Below, piece after piece: positions 7,465-13,458 of a stretch of 16,050 nt of DNA (position 1 is the first letter of the stretch; each line of letters begins with the position of its first letter). The stretch covers positions 1-16,050 of the forward strand of contig JAJOKN010000062.1 of assembly GCA_021129815.1 (NCBI GenBank). Direction: 5' to 3'. Source of the DNA: Desulfotomaculum sp. (GTDB lineage Bacteria; Bacillota; Desulfotomaculia; Desulfotomaculales; Desulfohalotomaculaceae). The position numbers and the translations under genes were made by a program. The notes beneath the pieces are model-generated. The model made no database searches and had not been told where the DNA came from. It was given only the letters and a program-made list of their open reading frames with translations.

Positions 7465-8880
7465 TTACTTTTGTTCATTCTGTACAGCAGCTACATATCT
7501 TTGAAAAGGCAGACAGTAACCGCTAGCACGCAAGTGCTCATCATCATAATCATATAAACAAGACCTAACATCAATTCTTTGCAACACCTTTTTTAGCTTA
7601 CTTTCGTTCTTCTTTTCTACTTCTAAGTTGAAAAGATTTTGCAGCGCTTCAGTGTAAATATACCCCTCTGCAGTTAATGCGTATTCCTTTAAGCACATAA
7701 TCGGTGAATTAAGCAGCTTTTTTACGATAGAATTAGCCAGCGCAGTAATTATTTCTCTTTCTTTCTCTGAGATATCTCCCAAGCGATTAAACGCCCGCTC
7801 CAGCTCTTTTTCTTTGATTTGTTCGCTCATAGCTTTAAGCGCTGTAATCGTAGGAACCACATATCTAAATGCAAGCCAGTTTATAAAATCGTTCAGTTGT
7901 TCTTCAATAATTTCTTCTGCTAAAACCGCAGCTTTGCGTCGTTCCTCTAAATTATTGTCAATAACTTGTTGTAAATCATCTATATCATACAGAGTAACAC
8001 CTGGAATTTCAGCTACTTCAGGTTCTACGTCACGCGGCACAGCAATATCTATAAACATAAGCTTTTTATCAGGAATTGTCTTCATCACTTCGCGTACATC
8101 TTTACATCGAATGACGTAATGGCTTGCTGCAGTAGAACTGATTACAATGTCAGTATCTTTAATGTACTTCAACATGTCATCAAACTTAACTGCACGTCCA
8201 TTAAATTTATCAGCTAAAAGCTTTGCTCTATCATACGAACGGTTAGATACAATTACCCCGCATACGCCATTTGACATCAGATGTTTTGCAGTAAGCTCAC
8301 TCATCTTACCTGCGCCTATGATCAATACCGAACGCCCATTCAAATTTCCAAATTTCTCTACAGCAAGCTTGACTGCTGCATAACTTATCGAGATAGCATT
8401 CTTATCTATGCCTGTTCTAGAACGCACTTTTTTGCCTACTTCTATAGCTTGCTTGAACATTGTGTTCAACACGCTGTTTGTTGTCTTAGCCTTTAATGCA
8501 GTGTTATACGCATTTTTTACCTGTCCTAATATTTGAGTTTCCCCTAGAATCATAGAATCCAAACCAGCAGCAACTCTAAACAAATGACGAGCTGCATCAT
8601 AAATAGTATGCGTAAAAGTATAATTTTTTATCTCAGCAATATCCAAACCAGAATATTCAGATAGAAAATCCCATACCGCGCGCAAACCATCGTTCAACTC
8701 ATTAGGGCTGACATAAATCTCCGTGCGATTGCACGTAGAGACAATAACACATGCATTTACTTCCTTCATAGAATGCAATCTTTCTAAATGTTTAAGCAAA
8801 GAACGCGGTGGAAAAGAAAGCTTCTCCCTCACCTCAACAGGTGCAGTGCGATGATTAACTCCCACTACTGCTACCAACAT
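7465..8880 (-). CDS. hemA: Glutamyl-tRNA reductase
   Basis: NADPH-dependent reduction of glutamyl-tRNA(Glu) to glutamate-1-semialdehyde, the committed and usually regulated step of C5 tetrapyrrole synthesis. The 471-residue protein has GVNHRTAPVEVREKL (7-21), the catalytic Cys50 in STCNRTEIY, the GETQILGQVK block, the nucleotide-binding VLIIGAGKMSELTAKHL and a C-terminal helical dimerisation domain ending near LFNLEVEKK. After that it has an extra tail of about 45 residues with two cysteines (SCLYDY and GYCLPFQ), longer than many bacterial homologues. The ATG at 8880 has AAAGGAG ten bases upstream and lies 26 bp inside the end of sirC, so the two are probably translationally coupled. Confidence 0.96.
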   Translation of the reverse strand: MLVAVVGVNHRTAPVEVREKLSFPPRSLLKHLERLHSMKEVNACVIVSTCNRTEIYVSPNELNDGLRAVWDFLSEYSGLDIAEIKNYTFTHTIYDAARHLFRVAAGLDSMILGETQILGQVKNAYNTALKAKTTNSVLNTMFKQAIEVGKKVRSRTGIDKNAISISYAAVKLAVEKFGNLNGRSVLIIGAGKMSELTAKHLMSNGVCGVIVSNRSYDRAKLLADKFNGRAVKFDDMLKYIKDTDIVISSTAASHYVIRCKDVREVMKTIPDKKLMFIDIAVPRDVEPEVAEIPGVTLYDIDDLQQVIDNNLEERRKAAVLAEEIIEEQLNDFINWLAFRYVVPTITALKAMSEQIKEKELERAFNRLGDISEKEREIITALANSIVKKLLNSPIMCLKEYALTAEGYIYTEALQNLFNLEVEKKNESKLKKVLQRIDVRSCLYDYDDEHLRASGYCLPFQRYVAAVQNEQK

Positions 8881-9496
8881 CTTGCACCAGCTCCTTTATG
8901 TCTTTATAAGACTTTTCATCAAGTAGCAATAAACTCCCCAGCTCAACAATTCTCTCTAATATTTTTCTTCTCTGTTCCACATCAGGCACGCTTTCTTTTA
9001 ACTCCTGTCTTATATCTCCGAGCAGTTTTAAAAGCTCCGCATACTCAACGCCGTATTGCTTTTCCAATTGTTCTCTTATGCGCGCAGCCAGCATTGGGCT
9101 CTTGCCCCCTGTAGATATAGCAATAGTGAGATCACCTCTTCGCACCACAGCAGGTACAAAAAAACTGCACTTTGGCGGATCATCTACCACATTAACCAAT
9201 ATCTTTCTAGCAAAACACTGTTCAGAAACTCTTTTATTTACGCTTTCATCATCAGTAGCACTGATCACCAAAAACATTCCTTCCAAATCGCTATCCTGAT
9301 ATCTTCTATCGATATGTCTGATAACACCTTTTTCTTTAAGCTCCCTCAAGTAAGGAGTTAAATCTGGGCTTACCACAGTAATATCAGCGCCGCTTTCCAA
9401 AAGCGCCTTTATCTTTCGCTCTGCTACTCGTCCGCCGCCTACAACTAGACAATTTTCATTTTCTAACTTTAAATACAATGGATAAATTATGACCAC
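8855..9496 (-). CDS. sirC: Precorrin-2 dehydrogenase / possible sirohydrochlorin ferrochelatase
   Basis: Oxidises precorrin-2 to sirohydrochlorin with NAD+, and may insert iron. The 213-residue protein matches the N-terminal half of CysG and Met8p: a Rossmann motif LVVGGGRVAERK (about 18-29), VISATDDESVN, VNVVDDPPKCSFFVPA and ISTGGKSP. The aspartate-containing VDDPP stretch matches the region implicated in dehydrogenase and chelatase activity in CysG/Met8p, but I cannot tell which activities remain. No separate SirB/CbiX-type chelatase is in the window. The start is uncertain: GTG at 9496 is the first conventional start, but the only purine-rich stretch (AGGGGTGG) overlaps it. Initiation at ATA or ATT a few codons later, just before the YPLYLKL family N-terminus, would fit that site better. 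It starts after the preceding gene's stop with almost no gap. Confidence 0.92.
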   Translation of the reverse strand: MVIIYPLYLKLENENCLVVGGGRVAERKIKALLESGADITVVSPDLTPYLRELKEKGVIRHIDRRYQDSDLEGMFLVISATDDESVNKRVSEQCFARKILVNVVDDPPKCSFFVPAVVRRGDLTIAISTGGKSPMLAARIREQLEKQYGVEYAELLKLLGDIRQELKESVPDVEQRRKILERIVELGSLLLLDEKSYKDIKELVQDVGSSSGS

Positions 9497-9498
9497 CC

Positions 9499-10464
9499 CT
9501 AAAATTTACGATTTTTAACAAAATCCGCTATCTCATACAACACATCTCTAGCAGGTATATTAGGTAAATGTTCAAGTTCTTCTTTTGCTCTGGTTACATA
9601 TCTGTCAACAACTGAATTAGCATAATCTATTCCTCCAGATTTGCTGATCAAACTGATTGCTTCTTGAATCTCCTCTTCACTCTTGCTGTGTTTTTGTATA
9701 ATTACCGATAAACGCTCTCTATAAGCGCTGTTTTTTAGCGCGTATATCATGGGCAATGTAATTATCCCTTGCCTCAAATCCCCACCTACAGGCTTTCCCA
9801 ATTCTTTTTGATCTGCGCTTAAATCCAATACATCATCGACAATTTGAAATGCTATGCCAATTTTATAACCAAAGCGCTTAAGCGGCAAATGTATTGCTTC
9901 AGGTGCACCGCAAACCACAGCTCCTAATTGGCAGCTAGCCGAAATCAAAAGCGCAGTTTTACGCTCTATCCTGTAAAAATAATCCTTTATCGTCTGTTCC
10001 ACTTTATATGCACTGGATATTTGCTGTATCTCTCCTTCGCACATCTTTACACTTATCTGTGAAAGAGTTTTAGCTACCATAGGTATTTTTTCATATTCAG
10101 AAATCATCATGAGCGATTTAGCAAATATCCAGTCACCTACATGCATGGACATCCTGTTCCCCCACTTAGCTCTAACAGTGGGAACACCACGCCTTGTTGC
10201 AGCTGCATCTACTACATCATCATGCACCAAGCTTGCCATATGAATCAACTCCAACGCAACTGCTAAAGGCAATACATTTTCCAGTTTGTAGTTGTAAAAT
10301 CTAGCTGACAAAAACGCAAAAGCAGGTCTAAGCCTTTTCCCTCCTGCTTTTAATAAATAACTTGCCATTTGCGATAAAAACAAATCCTCTGCTGAAACTA
10401 CTTTTTGCAGTTTCTTATCTAAAACCTGAAGATCGCTTTTGATCTCATTAAAAATACCGAGCAC
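9499..10464 (-). CDS. hepT: Polyprenyl diphosphate synthase (long-chain isoprenoid, hepT/ispB type)
   Basis: A trans-prenyltransferase that elongates farnesyl or geranylgeranyl diphosphate with isopentenyl units, probably to make the menaquinone side chain. The 321-residue protein has GGKRLRPAFAFLSAR at 41-55, the first Asp-rich motif DDVVD at 82-86, RRGVPTVRAKWGN just after it, and the second Asp-rich motif DDVLD at 210-214 followed by GKPVGGDLRQG. Chain length cannot be read reliably. The GTG start at 10464 has GGAGG eight bases upstream. It is the first gene of the haem operon and nearly abuts sirC. The gene symbol is by family resemblance; no component I (hepS) gene is visible, so it could equally be a single-subunit IspB-type enzyme. 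Confidence 0.9.
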   Translation of the reverse strand: MLGIFNEIKSDLQVLDKKLQKVVSAEDLFLSQMASYLLKAGGKRLRPAFAFLSARFYNYKLENVLPLAVALELIHMASLVHDDVVDAAATRRGVPTVRAKWGNRMSMHVGDWIFAKSLMMISEYEKIPMVAKTLSQISVKMCEGEIQQISSAYKVEQTIKDYFYRIERKTALLISASCQLGAVVCGAPEAIHLPLKRFGYKIGIAFQIVDDVLDLSADQKELGKPVGGDLRQGIITLPMIYALKNSAYRERLSVIIQKHSKSEEEIQEAISLISKSGGIDYANSVVDRYVTRAKEELEHLPNIPARDVLYEIADFVKNRKF

Positions 10465-10493
10465 TTATAAATCCTCCAAACCTGCAACTAGCC

Positions 10494-10512
10494 CATTCAC
10501 AAGACATTCACA
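10494..10512 (-). repeat. Direct repeat TGTGAATG x2, 11-bp period
   Basis: On the minus strand TGTGAATG occurs twice (10512-10505 and 10501-10494) separated by TCT, giving an 11-bp period that puts both copies on one face of the helix. It lies between the probable operon promoter and the first start codon and directly follows a TTGACA hexamer. It resembles the half-site pairs used by response regulators, but no specific regulator can be named. Confidence 0.5.
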
Positions 10513-10558
10513 TATTGTCAATTAAAATATAATCAGCTTTAAATACAACATCGCTTTA

Positions 10559-10588
10559 ATTATATCATCAATATGCTAACAATGAAAA
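10559..10588 (-). promoter_or_regulatory. Probable promoter of the hepT-sirC-hemACD-ahb-hemBL operon
   Basis: On the minus strand a perfect -10 TATAAT (10564-10559) is preceded by TTTTCA (10588-10583) at an 18-bp spacing, the best sigma-A-like pair close to the operon. Transcription would start near 10552 and leave a leader of about 90 bases. The palindrome at 10595-10610 lies 6 bp upstream of the -35 box. Confidence 0.5.
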
Positions 10589-10594
10589 TACCTG

Positions 10595-10610
10595 TTGAAT
10601 AATAATTCAA
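10595..10610. promoter_or_regulatory. Palindromic operator candidate (ARG-box-like or CRP/FNR-like)
   Basis: TTGAATAATAATTCAA is a perfect inverted repeat. Its core TGAAT-N4(A/T)-ATTCA equals the consensus of ArgR/AhrC ARG boxes. Read as TTGAA-N6-TTCAA it also has the half-site spacing of CRP/FNR-family sites. Its place just upstream of the -35 box would suit an activator or a repressor. The cognate protein is not in the window. Confidence 0.5.
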
Positions 10611-10611
10611 A

Positions 10612-10709
10612 TCATAGAATATTTAACATAATTTTCATAATAGAGCTAAAAAAATTCTCTATAGAAACATTTACCCCTTCAATCATCTTTGTGAATTTCT
10701 TACTAACAT
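10612..10709 (-). other. Two tiny overlapping reading frames in the haem-operon leader (possible leader peptides)
   Basis: On the minus strand a strong site, TTAGGAG, lies five bases before ATG at 10709, opening an 8-codon frame (MLVRNSQR) that stops at 10683. The stop overlaps, as ATGA, a second ATG at 10686 for a 24-residue frame MIEGVNVSIENFFSSIMKIM.. ending at 10612, with a hydrophobic C-terminal half. The spacing and ATGA overlap resemble translational coupling. Neither peptide is recognised, and chance is quite possible at this length. They would be transcribed only from a promoter right of 10709, such as the candidate at 10772-10800. Confidence 0.3.
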
Positions 10710-10751
10710 TATTTCTCCTAATTGTTGCCCACATCAGAAAAAAACGACAGC

Positions 10752-10781
10752 TTGATGCAATATAAAAGCGTATGATATAAT
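10752..10781 (+). promoter_or_regulatory. Promoter of selC
   Basis: TTGATG (10752-10757) and a perfect TATAAT (10776-10781) are 18 bp apart, 23 bases before the tRNA 5' end. This fits a constitutive sigma-A promoter for a tRNA gene. Its -10 box overlaps a leftward promoter candidate on the other strand. Confidence 0.75.
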
Positions 10782-10800
10782 TACAGTTGCTTAAAATCAA
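10772..10800 (-). promoter_or_regulatory. Candidate outer leftward promoter overlapping the selC promoter
   Basis: On the minus strand TTGATT (10800-10795) and TATCAT (10777-10772) are 17 bp apart. It would start transcription near 10765 and run through the two tiny reading frames into the polyprenyl synthase gene. It shares DNA with the selC -10 box, so the two promoters could not easily fire together. Confidence 0.35.
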
Positions 10801-10804
10801 GCTT

Positions 10805-10902
10805 GGGGGTGGATGGTACCTGGTGGTGCCCGTGGTCTTCAAAACCATCGTTGGGCAGTGAAGGCTGTCCATGGTGAGTTCGATTCTCACACACTCCCGC
10901 CA
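10805..10902 (+). tRNA. selC: tRNA-Sec (anticodon UCA), CCA encoded
   Basis: A 98-base selenocysteine tRNA that reads UGA with SelA/SelB and a SECIS element. The structure fits the bacterial type: acceptor 10805-10812 against 10891-10898; a 6-bp D stem GGTACC/GGTGCC with only a 4-base loop (10815-10830); anticodon arm 10832-10848 with loop CTTCAAA and anticodon TCA at 10839-10841; long variable arm GGGCAG/CTGTCC (10853-10870); T arm GTGAG-TTCGATT-CTCAC (10874-10890); discriminator G and CCA at 10900-10902. The eighth acceptor position is G opposite A, and the fourth is G opposite U. No selA, selB or selD and no selenoprotein is seen in the window. Confidence 0.95.
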
Positions 10903-10959
10903 CTATCTCATATTTTAAATTATAAAACTTTTTTATAGACCAAGGGAGCGTTTTAAACC

Positions 10960-11208
10960 TTGAACAAAAACAACGACTCAAACTTCGAACTTGAAATTCA
11001 AGAAGATACCGCCAAGCTGATAAAAGAACATGCTAAAAAAACAGGACAAACAGAAGAACAATTTATCGAGTACATACTGAGCAATTTTTTACAAAATCAG
11101 CTGCATGTAATTGAAAAACGAGCAAAGGAACTAAATGAACCTCTTGACAAGCTTTTAAGCATGCAATTTGCTAAACTCGTTGAATATGTAGTCACATACA
11201 AAAAATAA
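10960..11208 (+). CDS. Small protein with ribbon-helix-helix-like N-terminus, function unknown
   Basis: An 82-residue cytoplasmic protein starting at TTG, with AAGGGAG 11 bases upstream. Residues 9-14 (FELEIQ) could form the DNA-contacting strand, 16-28 the first helix and 31-46 the second, after a GQT turn: the order of an RHH (Arc/MetJ) fold. A further predicted helical stretch fills the charged C-terminal half. This is a pattern-level guess, not a family match. It follows selC by 57 bp with no convincing terminator between, so the two are probably cotranscribed. It converges on tagA, whose stop is 34 bp away. No toxin-like partner gene is adjacent, so an antitoxin role has no support here. 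Confidence 0.65.
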   Translation: MNKNNDSNFELEIQEDTAKLIKEHAKKTGQTEEQFIEYILSNFLQNQLHVIEKRAKELNEPLDKLLSMQFAKLVEYVVTYKK

Positions 11209-11211
11209 AAA

Positions 11212-11238
11212 CAATTAAAGAAAAGGCGCTTAGGTGCC
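11212..11238 (-). terminator. Rho-independent terminator after tagA
   Basis: On the minus strand GGCAC-CTAA-GCGCC (11238-11225) forms a compact 5-bp stem with one G-U pair and a 4-base loop, followed directly by TTTTCTTT. It begins 4 bases after the tagA stop codon. On the plus strand no T-run follows the stem, so it should not terminate the small gene that converges on it. Confidence 0.75.
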
Positions 11239-11242
11239 ATAT

Positions 11243-11965
11243 CTATATGATATACTTTTTAAAGACCAGCCATGCAAATTTGGGGAGCACGAGTTGCCTC
11301 TTGATTCTGCTGGGATCCTGTATTAGCCTGTACAGCCATTCTGCTCTAATTCTTTGAACCCAAAGAGGTGCGCGTTTTACACGTCCAGAGATCACGTCAA
11401 AGCTGCCTCCTACTCCAATAGCTACAGGCACATTTGTTTGTGGCTGATATTTAGAAATCCACATCTCCTGTTTTGGCGCTCCCAAAGCTACAAACAGAAT
11501 TTGTGCATTTGTTTTGGATATTTCTTTAGCAATGCGAGTGCTCTCATGCTCTTCAAAGTATCCATGATGTGTGCCTGCAATTTCTATTCCTGGGTAACGC
11601 TCTCTCAATTTTTGTGCTGCTTCTTCTGCTACTTTTGGTGCAGCTCCCAATAAAAACACTCTAAATCCCAAACTCGCTGCCCGTTTGCACAAGTTGAGCA
11701 TTAAGTCAATGCCTGTAACTCTCTCAACCACTAGATATCCTGCAATCCTGCATCCCCACACAATGCCTATCCCATCAGGGGTTACTAAATCTGAAGCGTT
11801 AACTATATCCAAAAGCTCCCTTTGTTTTTGAGCTCTGTACAAATACTCAGGATTTAAAGTCACCACTCTATGCAAGTAGCCAGAGTTCACAAAGCCCGTT
11901 ATGCGCTCAACTGTTTCCTCCATAGTAAGCACATCTATGTAAGCTCCTAAAAATTCAACTCGCAT
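11243..11965 (-). CDS. tagA: WecG/TagA/CpsF-family glycosyltransferase
   Basis: Transfers an N-acetylhexosamine (ManNAc in wall teichoic acid, ManNAcA in enterobacterial antigen) to a lipid-linked sugar at the inner face of the membrane. The substrate here cannot be read. The 240-residue protein has the family blocks TLNPEYLY (36-43), TPDGIGIVWG (62-71), ERVTGIDLM (81-89), FLLGAAPKVAEEAAQKL (104-120), LFVALGAPKQEMWI (157-170) and GVGGSFDVISGRVKRAP. It has no clear transmembrane segment; the basic, hydrophobic C-terminus (about 205-240) resembles the membrane-docking appendage of this family. It overlaps mtaB by 11 bp, with GAGG upstream of the ATG. No other wall-polymer gene is nearby, so the link to mtaB is probably only transcriptional. 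Confidence 0.9.
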   Translation of the reverse strand: MRVEFLGAYIDVLTMEETVERITGFVNSGYLHRVVTLNPEYLYRAQKQRELLDIVNASDLVTPDGIGIVWGCRIAGYLVVERVTGIDLMLNLCKRAASLGFRVFLLGAAPKVAEEAAQKLRERYPGIEIAGTHHGYFEEHESTRIAKEISKTNAQILFVALGAPKQEMWISKYQPQTNVPVAIGVGGSFDVISGRVKRAPLWVQRIRAEWLYRLIQDPSRIKRQLVLPKFAWLVFKKYII

Positions 11966-13307
11966 TTATCTTTTCCTCTACCCTTCCAAGTAATTTCCCA
12001 TCGCTTCTCACATCGCTTATTTTAACATCAACTAAGCTTCCTTTATCAATTTCTTTACCTTCTTGATCAGAAAATACTACGCGCAAATAATTATCGCTTA
12101 TGCCTTCCGCACAGCCTTCACTCTCTAAAAAGCGCTCTACTAACACTTCAAGCGTTTTGCCTCTAAACCCAGCTGCATAACTCTTCGCCATATCTTGCGA
12201 CAATGCTATCAGCTTTCTGCTTCTGTGCTCTTTTTCCTTTGAACTCACTTGATTTGGAAAATTTGCAGCGATCGTACCATGTCTTACAGAATATTTAAAC
12301 ACATGCATCGCAGCAAAATTCATTTTTTTGCAAAAATTATAAGTGTTTTTAAAAGCATCTTCATCTTCTCCAGGAAACCCAACCATAACATCGGTAGTAA
12401 TGGCTATATCAGGCATTCTACTTCTTATGTAATTTATAAGTTCAGCATAGTAAGCTGTGTCATAATCGCGCCTCATAGCCTTGAGGATGCTGTCATCTCC
12501 GCTTTGCAGCGGTATATGAAGATGTTTACATATTTTACCTGAACTTTCAATTATATCTATGAGCTTAAGCGTTATATCCTTCGGTTCAATTGAACTCAAC
12601 CTTATGCGAAAACACCCAGGCAAACTTACAATTTCGCTCACAAGTTTTGTCAAATCAATGCGGTTTTTTAAATCCAAGCCATAAGCACCTATATGTATTC
12701 CAGTGAGCACAATTTCACTGTAACCGCTTAAAATCAGCTTTTTAATCTCGGATATGACCCTTTCAGGCCTACAACTCCTGGGTTTCCCGCGTGCATATGG
12801 TATGATGCAGTAGCTGCAGTAATTGCTGCACCCTTCTTGAATCTTGATAAAAGCTCTAGTTCTATCATAGTCAGTTACCGGCATTTCCACAAAGCTATCC
12901 GGTTCAGACTTGTGAATGATTTCAACTGCGCTAGAAATTCTTTTAATAAACTCTTCATTGTTCAGCAGCTTGGGTATATTTTGCTTCTCAAAATTGCTTA
13001 CTACTAAATTCACCCCATCTATTTTTGCAAGTTCATCTGGCTTCATCTGAGCATAACAGCCTGTAACCACTACAAGCGCATTTGGATTTTTCTTTACAGC
13101 TCGCCTTATAGCTTGACGGCTCTTGCTATCGCTTGTGTGTGTAACAGTGCATGTGTTTATCACATAAACGTCTGCTAAGTCGTTAAAATCAACTATTTCA
13201 TAACCTATTTTCTTCAAACCATCAGCAATAGCCGCAGATTCTGCCTGATTCAATTTACAGCCAAGCGTATAAACTGCAGCTTTTTTTACACTTTTCAACT
13301 CAAGCAC
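11955..13307 (-). CDS. mtaB: tRNA t6A37 methylthiotransferase MtaB
   Basis: A radical SAM enzyme that turns t6A37 into ms2t6A37 in tRNAs reading ANN codons. The 450-residue protein has the N-terminal MTTase domain with cluster cysteines Cys17 (TLGCKLNQ), Cys53 (NTCTVTH) and Cys84 (TGCYAQ), the radical SAM motif at Cys160, Cys164 and Cys167, and a C-terminal TRAM domain from about residue 385. The TLGCKLNQAES beginning favours MtaB over MiaB or RimO. The start is GTG at 13307, with AAAGGAG five bases upstream; an overlapping ATG one base upstream is out of frame. It has its own promoter-like sequence about 95 bases upstream. Confidence 0.94.
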   Translation of the reverse strand: MLELKSVKKAAVYTLGCKLNQAESAAIADGLKKIGYEIVDFNDLADVYVINTCTVTHTSDSKSRQAIRRAVKKNPNALVVVTGCYAQMKPDELAKIDGVNLVVSNFEKQNIPKLLNNEEFIKRISSAVEIIHKSEPDSFVEMPVTDYDRTRAFIKIQEGCSNYCSYCIIPYARGKPRSCRPERVISEIKKLILSGYSEIVLTGIHIGAYGLDLKNRIDLTKLVSEIVSLPGCFRIRLSSIEPKDITLKLIDIIESSGKICKHLHIPLQSGDDSILKAMRRDYDTAYYAELINYIRSRMPDIAITTDVMVGFPGEDEDAFKNTYNFCKKMNFAAMHVFKYSVRHGTIAANFPNQVSSKEKEHRSRKLIALSQDMAKSYAAGFRGKTLEVLVERFLESEGCAEGISDNYLRVVFSDQEGKEIDKGSLVDVKISDVRSDGKLLGRVEEKINAS

Positions 13308-13402
13308 ATTTTCTCCTTTCTAAAACAAAGTCAAGCTAATCTACTTCTCACACCGCATACACCATACATTTCCAGCAAAAGCACACCTAAAGCATTTTGT
13401 TT

Positions 13403-13431
13403 ATTATACTGAATTTTAACAAAGCTTTAAA
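13403..13431 (-). promoter_or_regulatory. Probable promoter of mtaB-tagA
   Basis: On the minus strand a perfect TATAAT (13408-13403) is preceded by TTTAAA (13431-13426) at 17 bp. The -35 hexamer is poor and sits inside the palindrome AGCTTTAAAGCT (13423-13434). It lies in the 151-bp gap between the membrane-protein gene and mtaB, which otherwise shows nothing. Confidence 0.5.
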
Positions 13432-13458
13432 GCTAAAAGCTCATTGTAAAATCTTTAA

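Larger units (their letters stand above)
10465..10804. other. Intergenic region between the haem operon and selC (340 bp, regulatory)
   Basis: No conventional gene is seen here. The AT-rich stretch holds the selC promoter reading right, two promoter-like sequences reading left towards the haem operon, a perfect 16-bp palindrome (10595-10610), a direct repeat (10494-10512), two tiny overlapping reading frames on the minus strand (10709 to 10612), and a 6-bp stem with an 11-base loop (10640-10662, ATAGAG/CTCTAT). If the outer left-reading promoter is used, the polyprenyl synthase mRNA would carry an untranslated leader of about 300 bases. Confidence 0.7.

Noticed and set aside
7008..7526. 172-residue plus-strand frame opposite hemC/hemA
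   Set aside because: It is a shadow of two strongly supported genes, with no ribosome-binding site and a low-complexity Ser/Leu-rich translation.
10493..10521. TTGACA (10521-10516) as the main -35 box of the haem operon
   Set aside because: The hexamer is perfect, but the sequence 17-18 bp downstream (GAATGG) is not a credible -10; the TATAAT at 10559-10564 is better.
10671..10709. UGA of the 8-codon leader frame read as selenocysteine (extension of three residues to TAA)
   Set aside because: It is tempting beside selC, but no SECIS-like hairpin starts right after the UGA; the first stem lies about 20 bases downstream, and the product would be too short to be meaningful.
10916..10938. TATAAAA-CTT-TTTTATA hairpin after selC as a terminator
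   Set aside because: The stem is made only of A-T pairs and no T-run follows it, so it is unlikely to stop transcription.
10612..10981. Minus-strand reading frames covering selC (92 and 66 residues)
   Set aside because: They read through the reverse complement of the tRNA gene, giving the familiar false-peptide pattern of antisense tRNA. Only the tiny frames left of the tRNA were kept, with low confidence.
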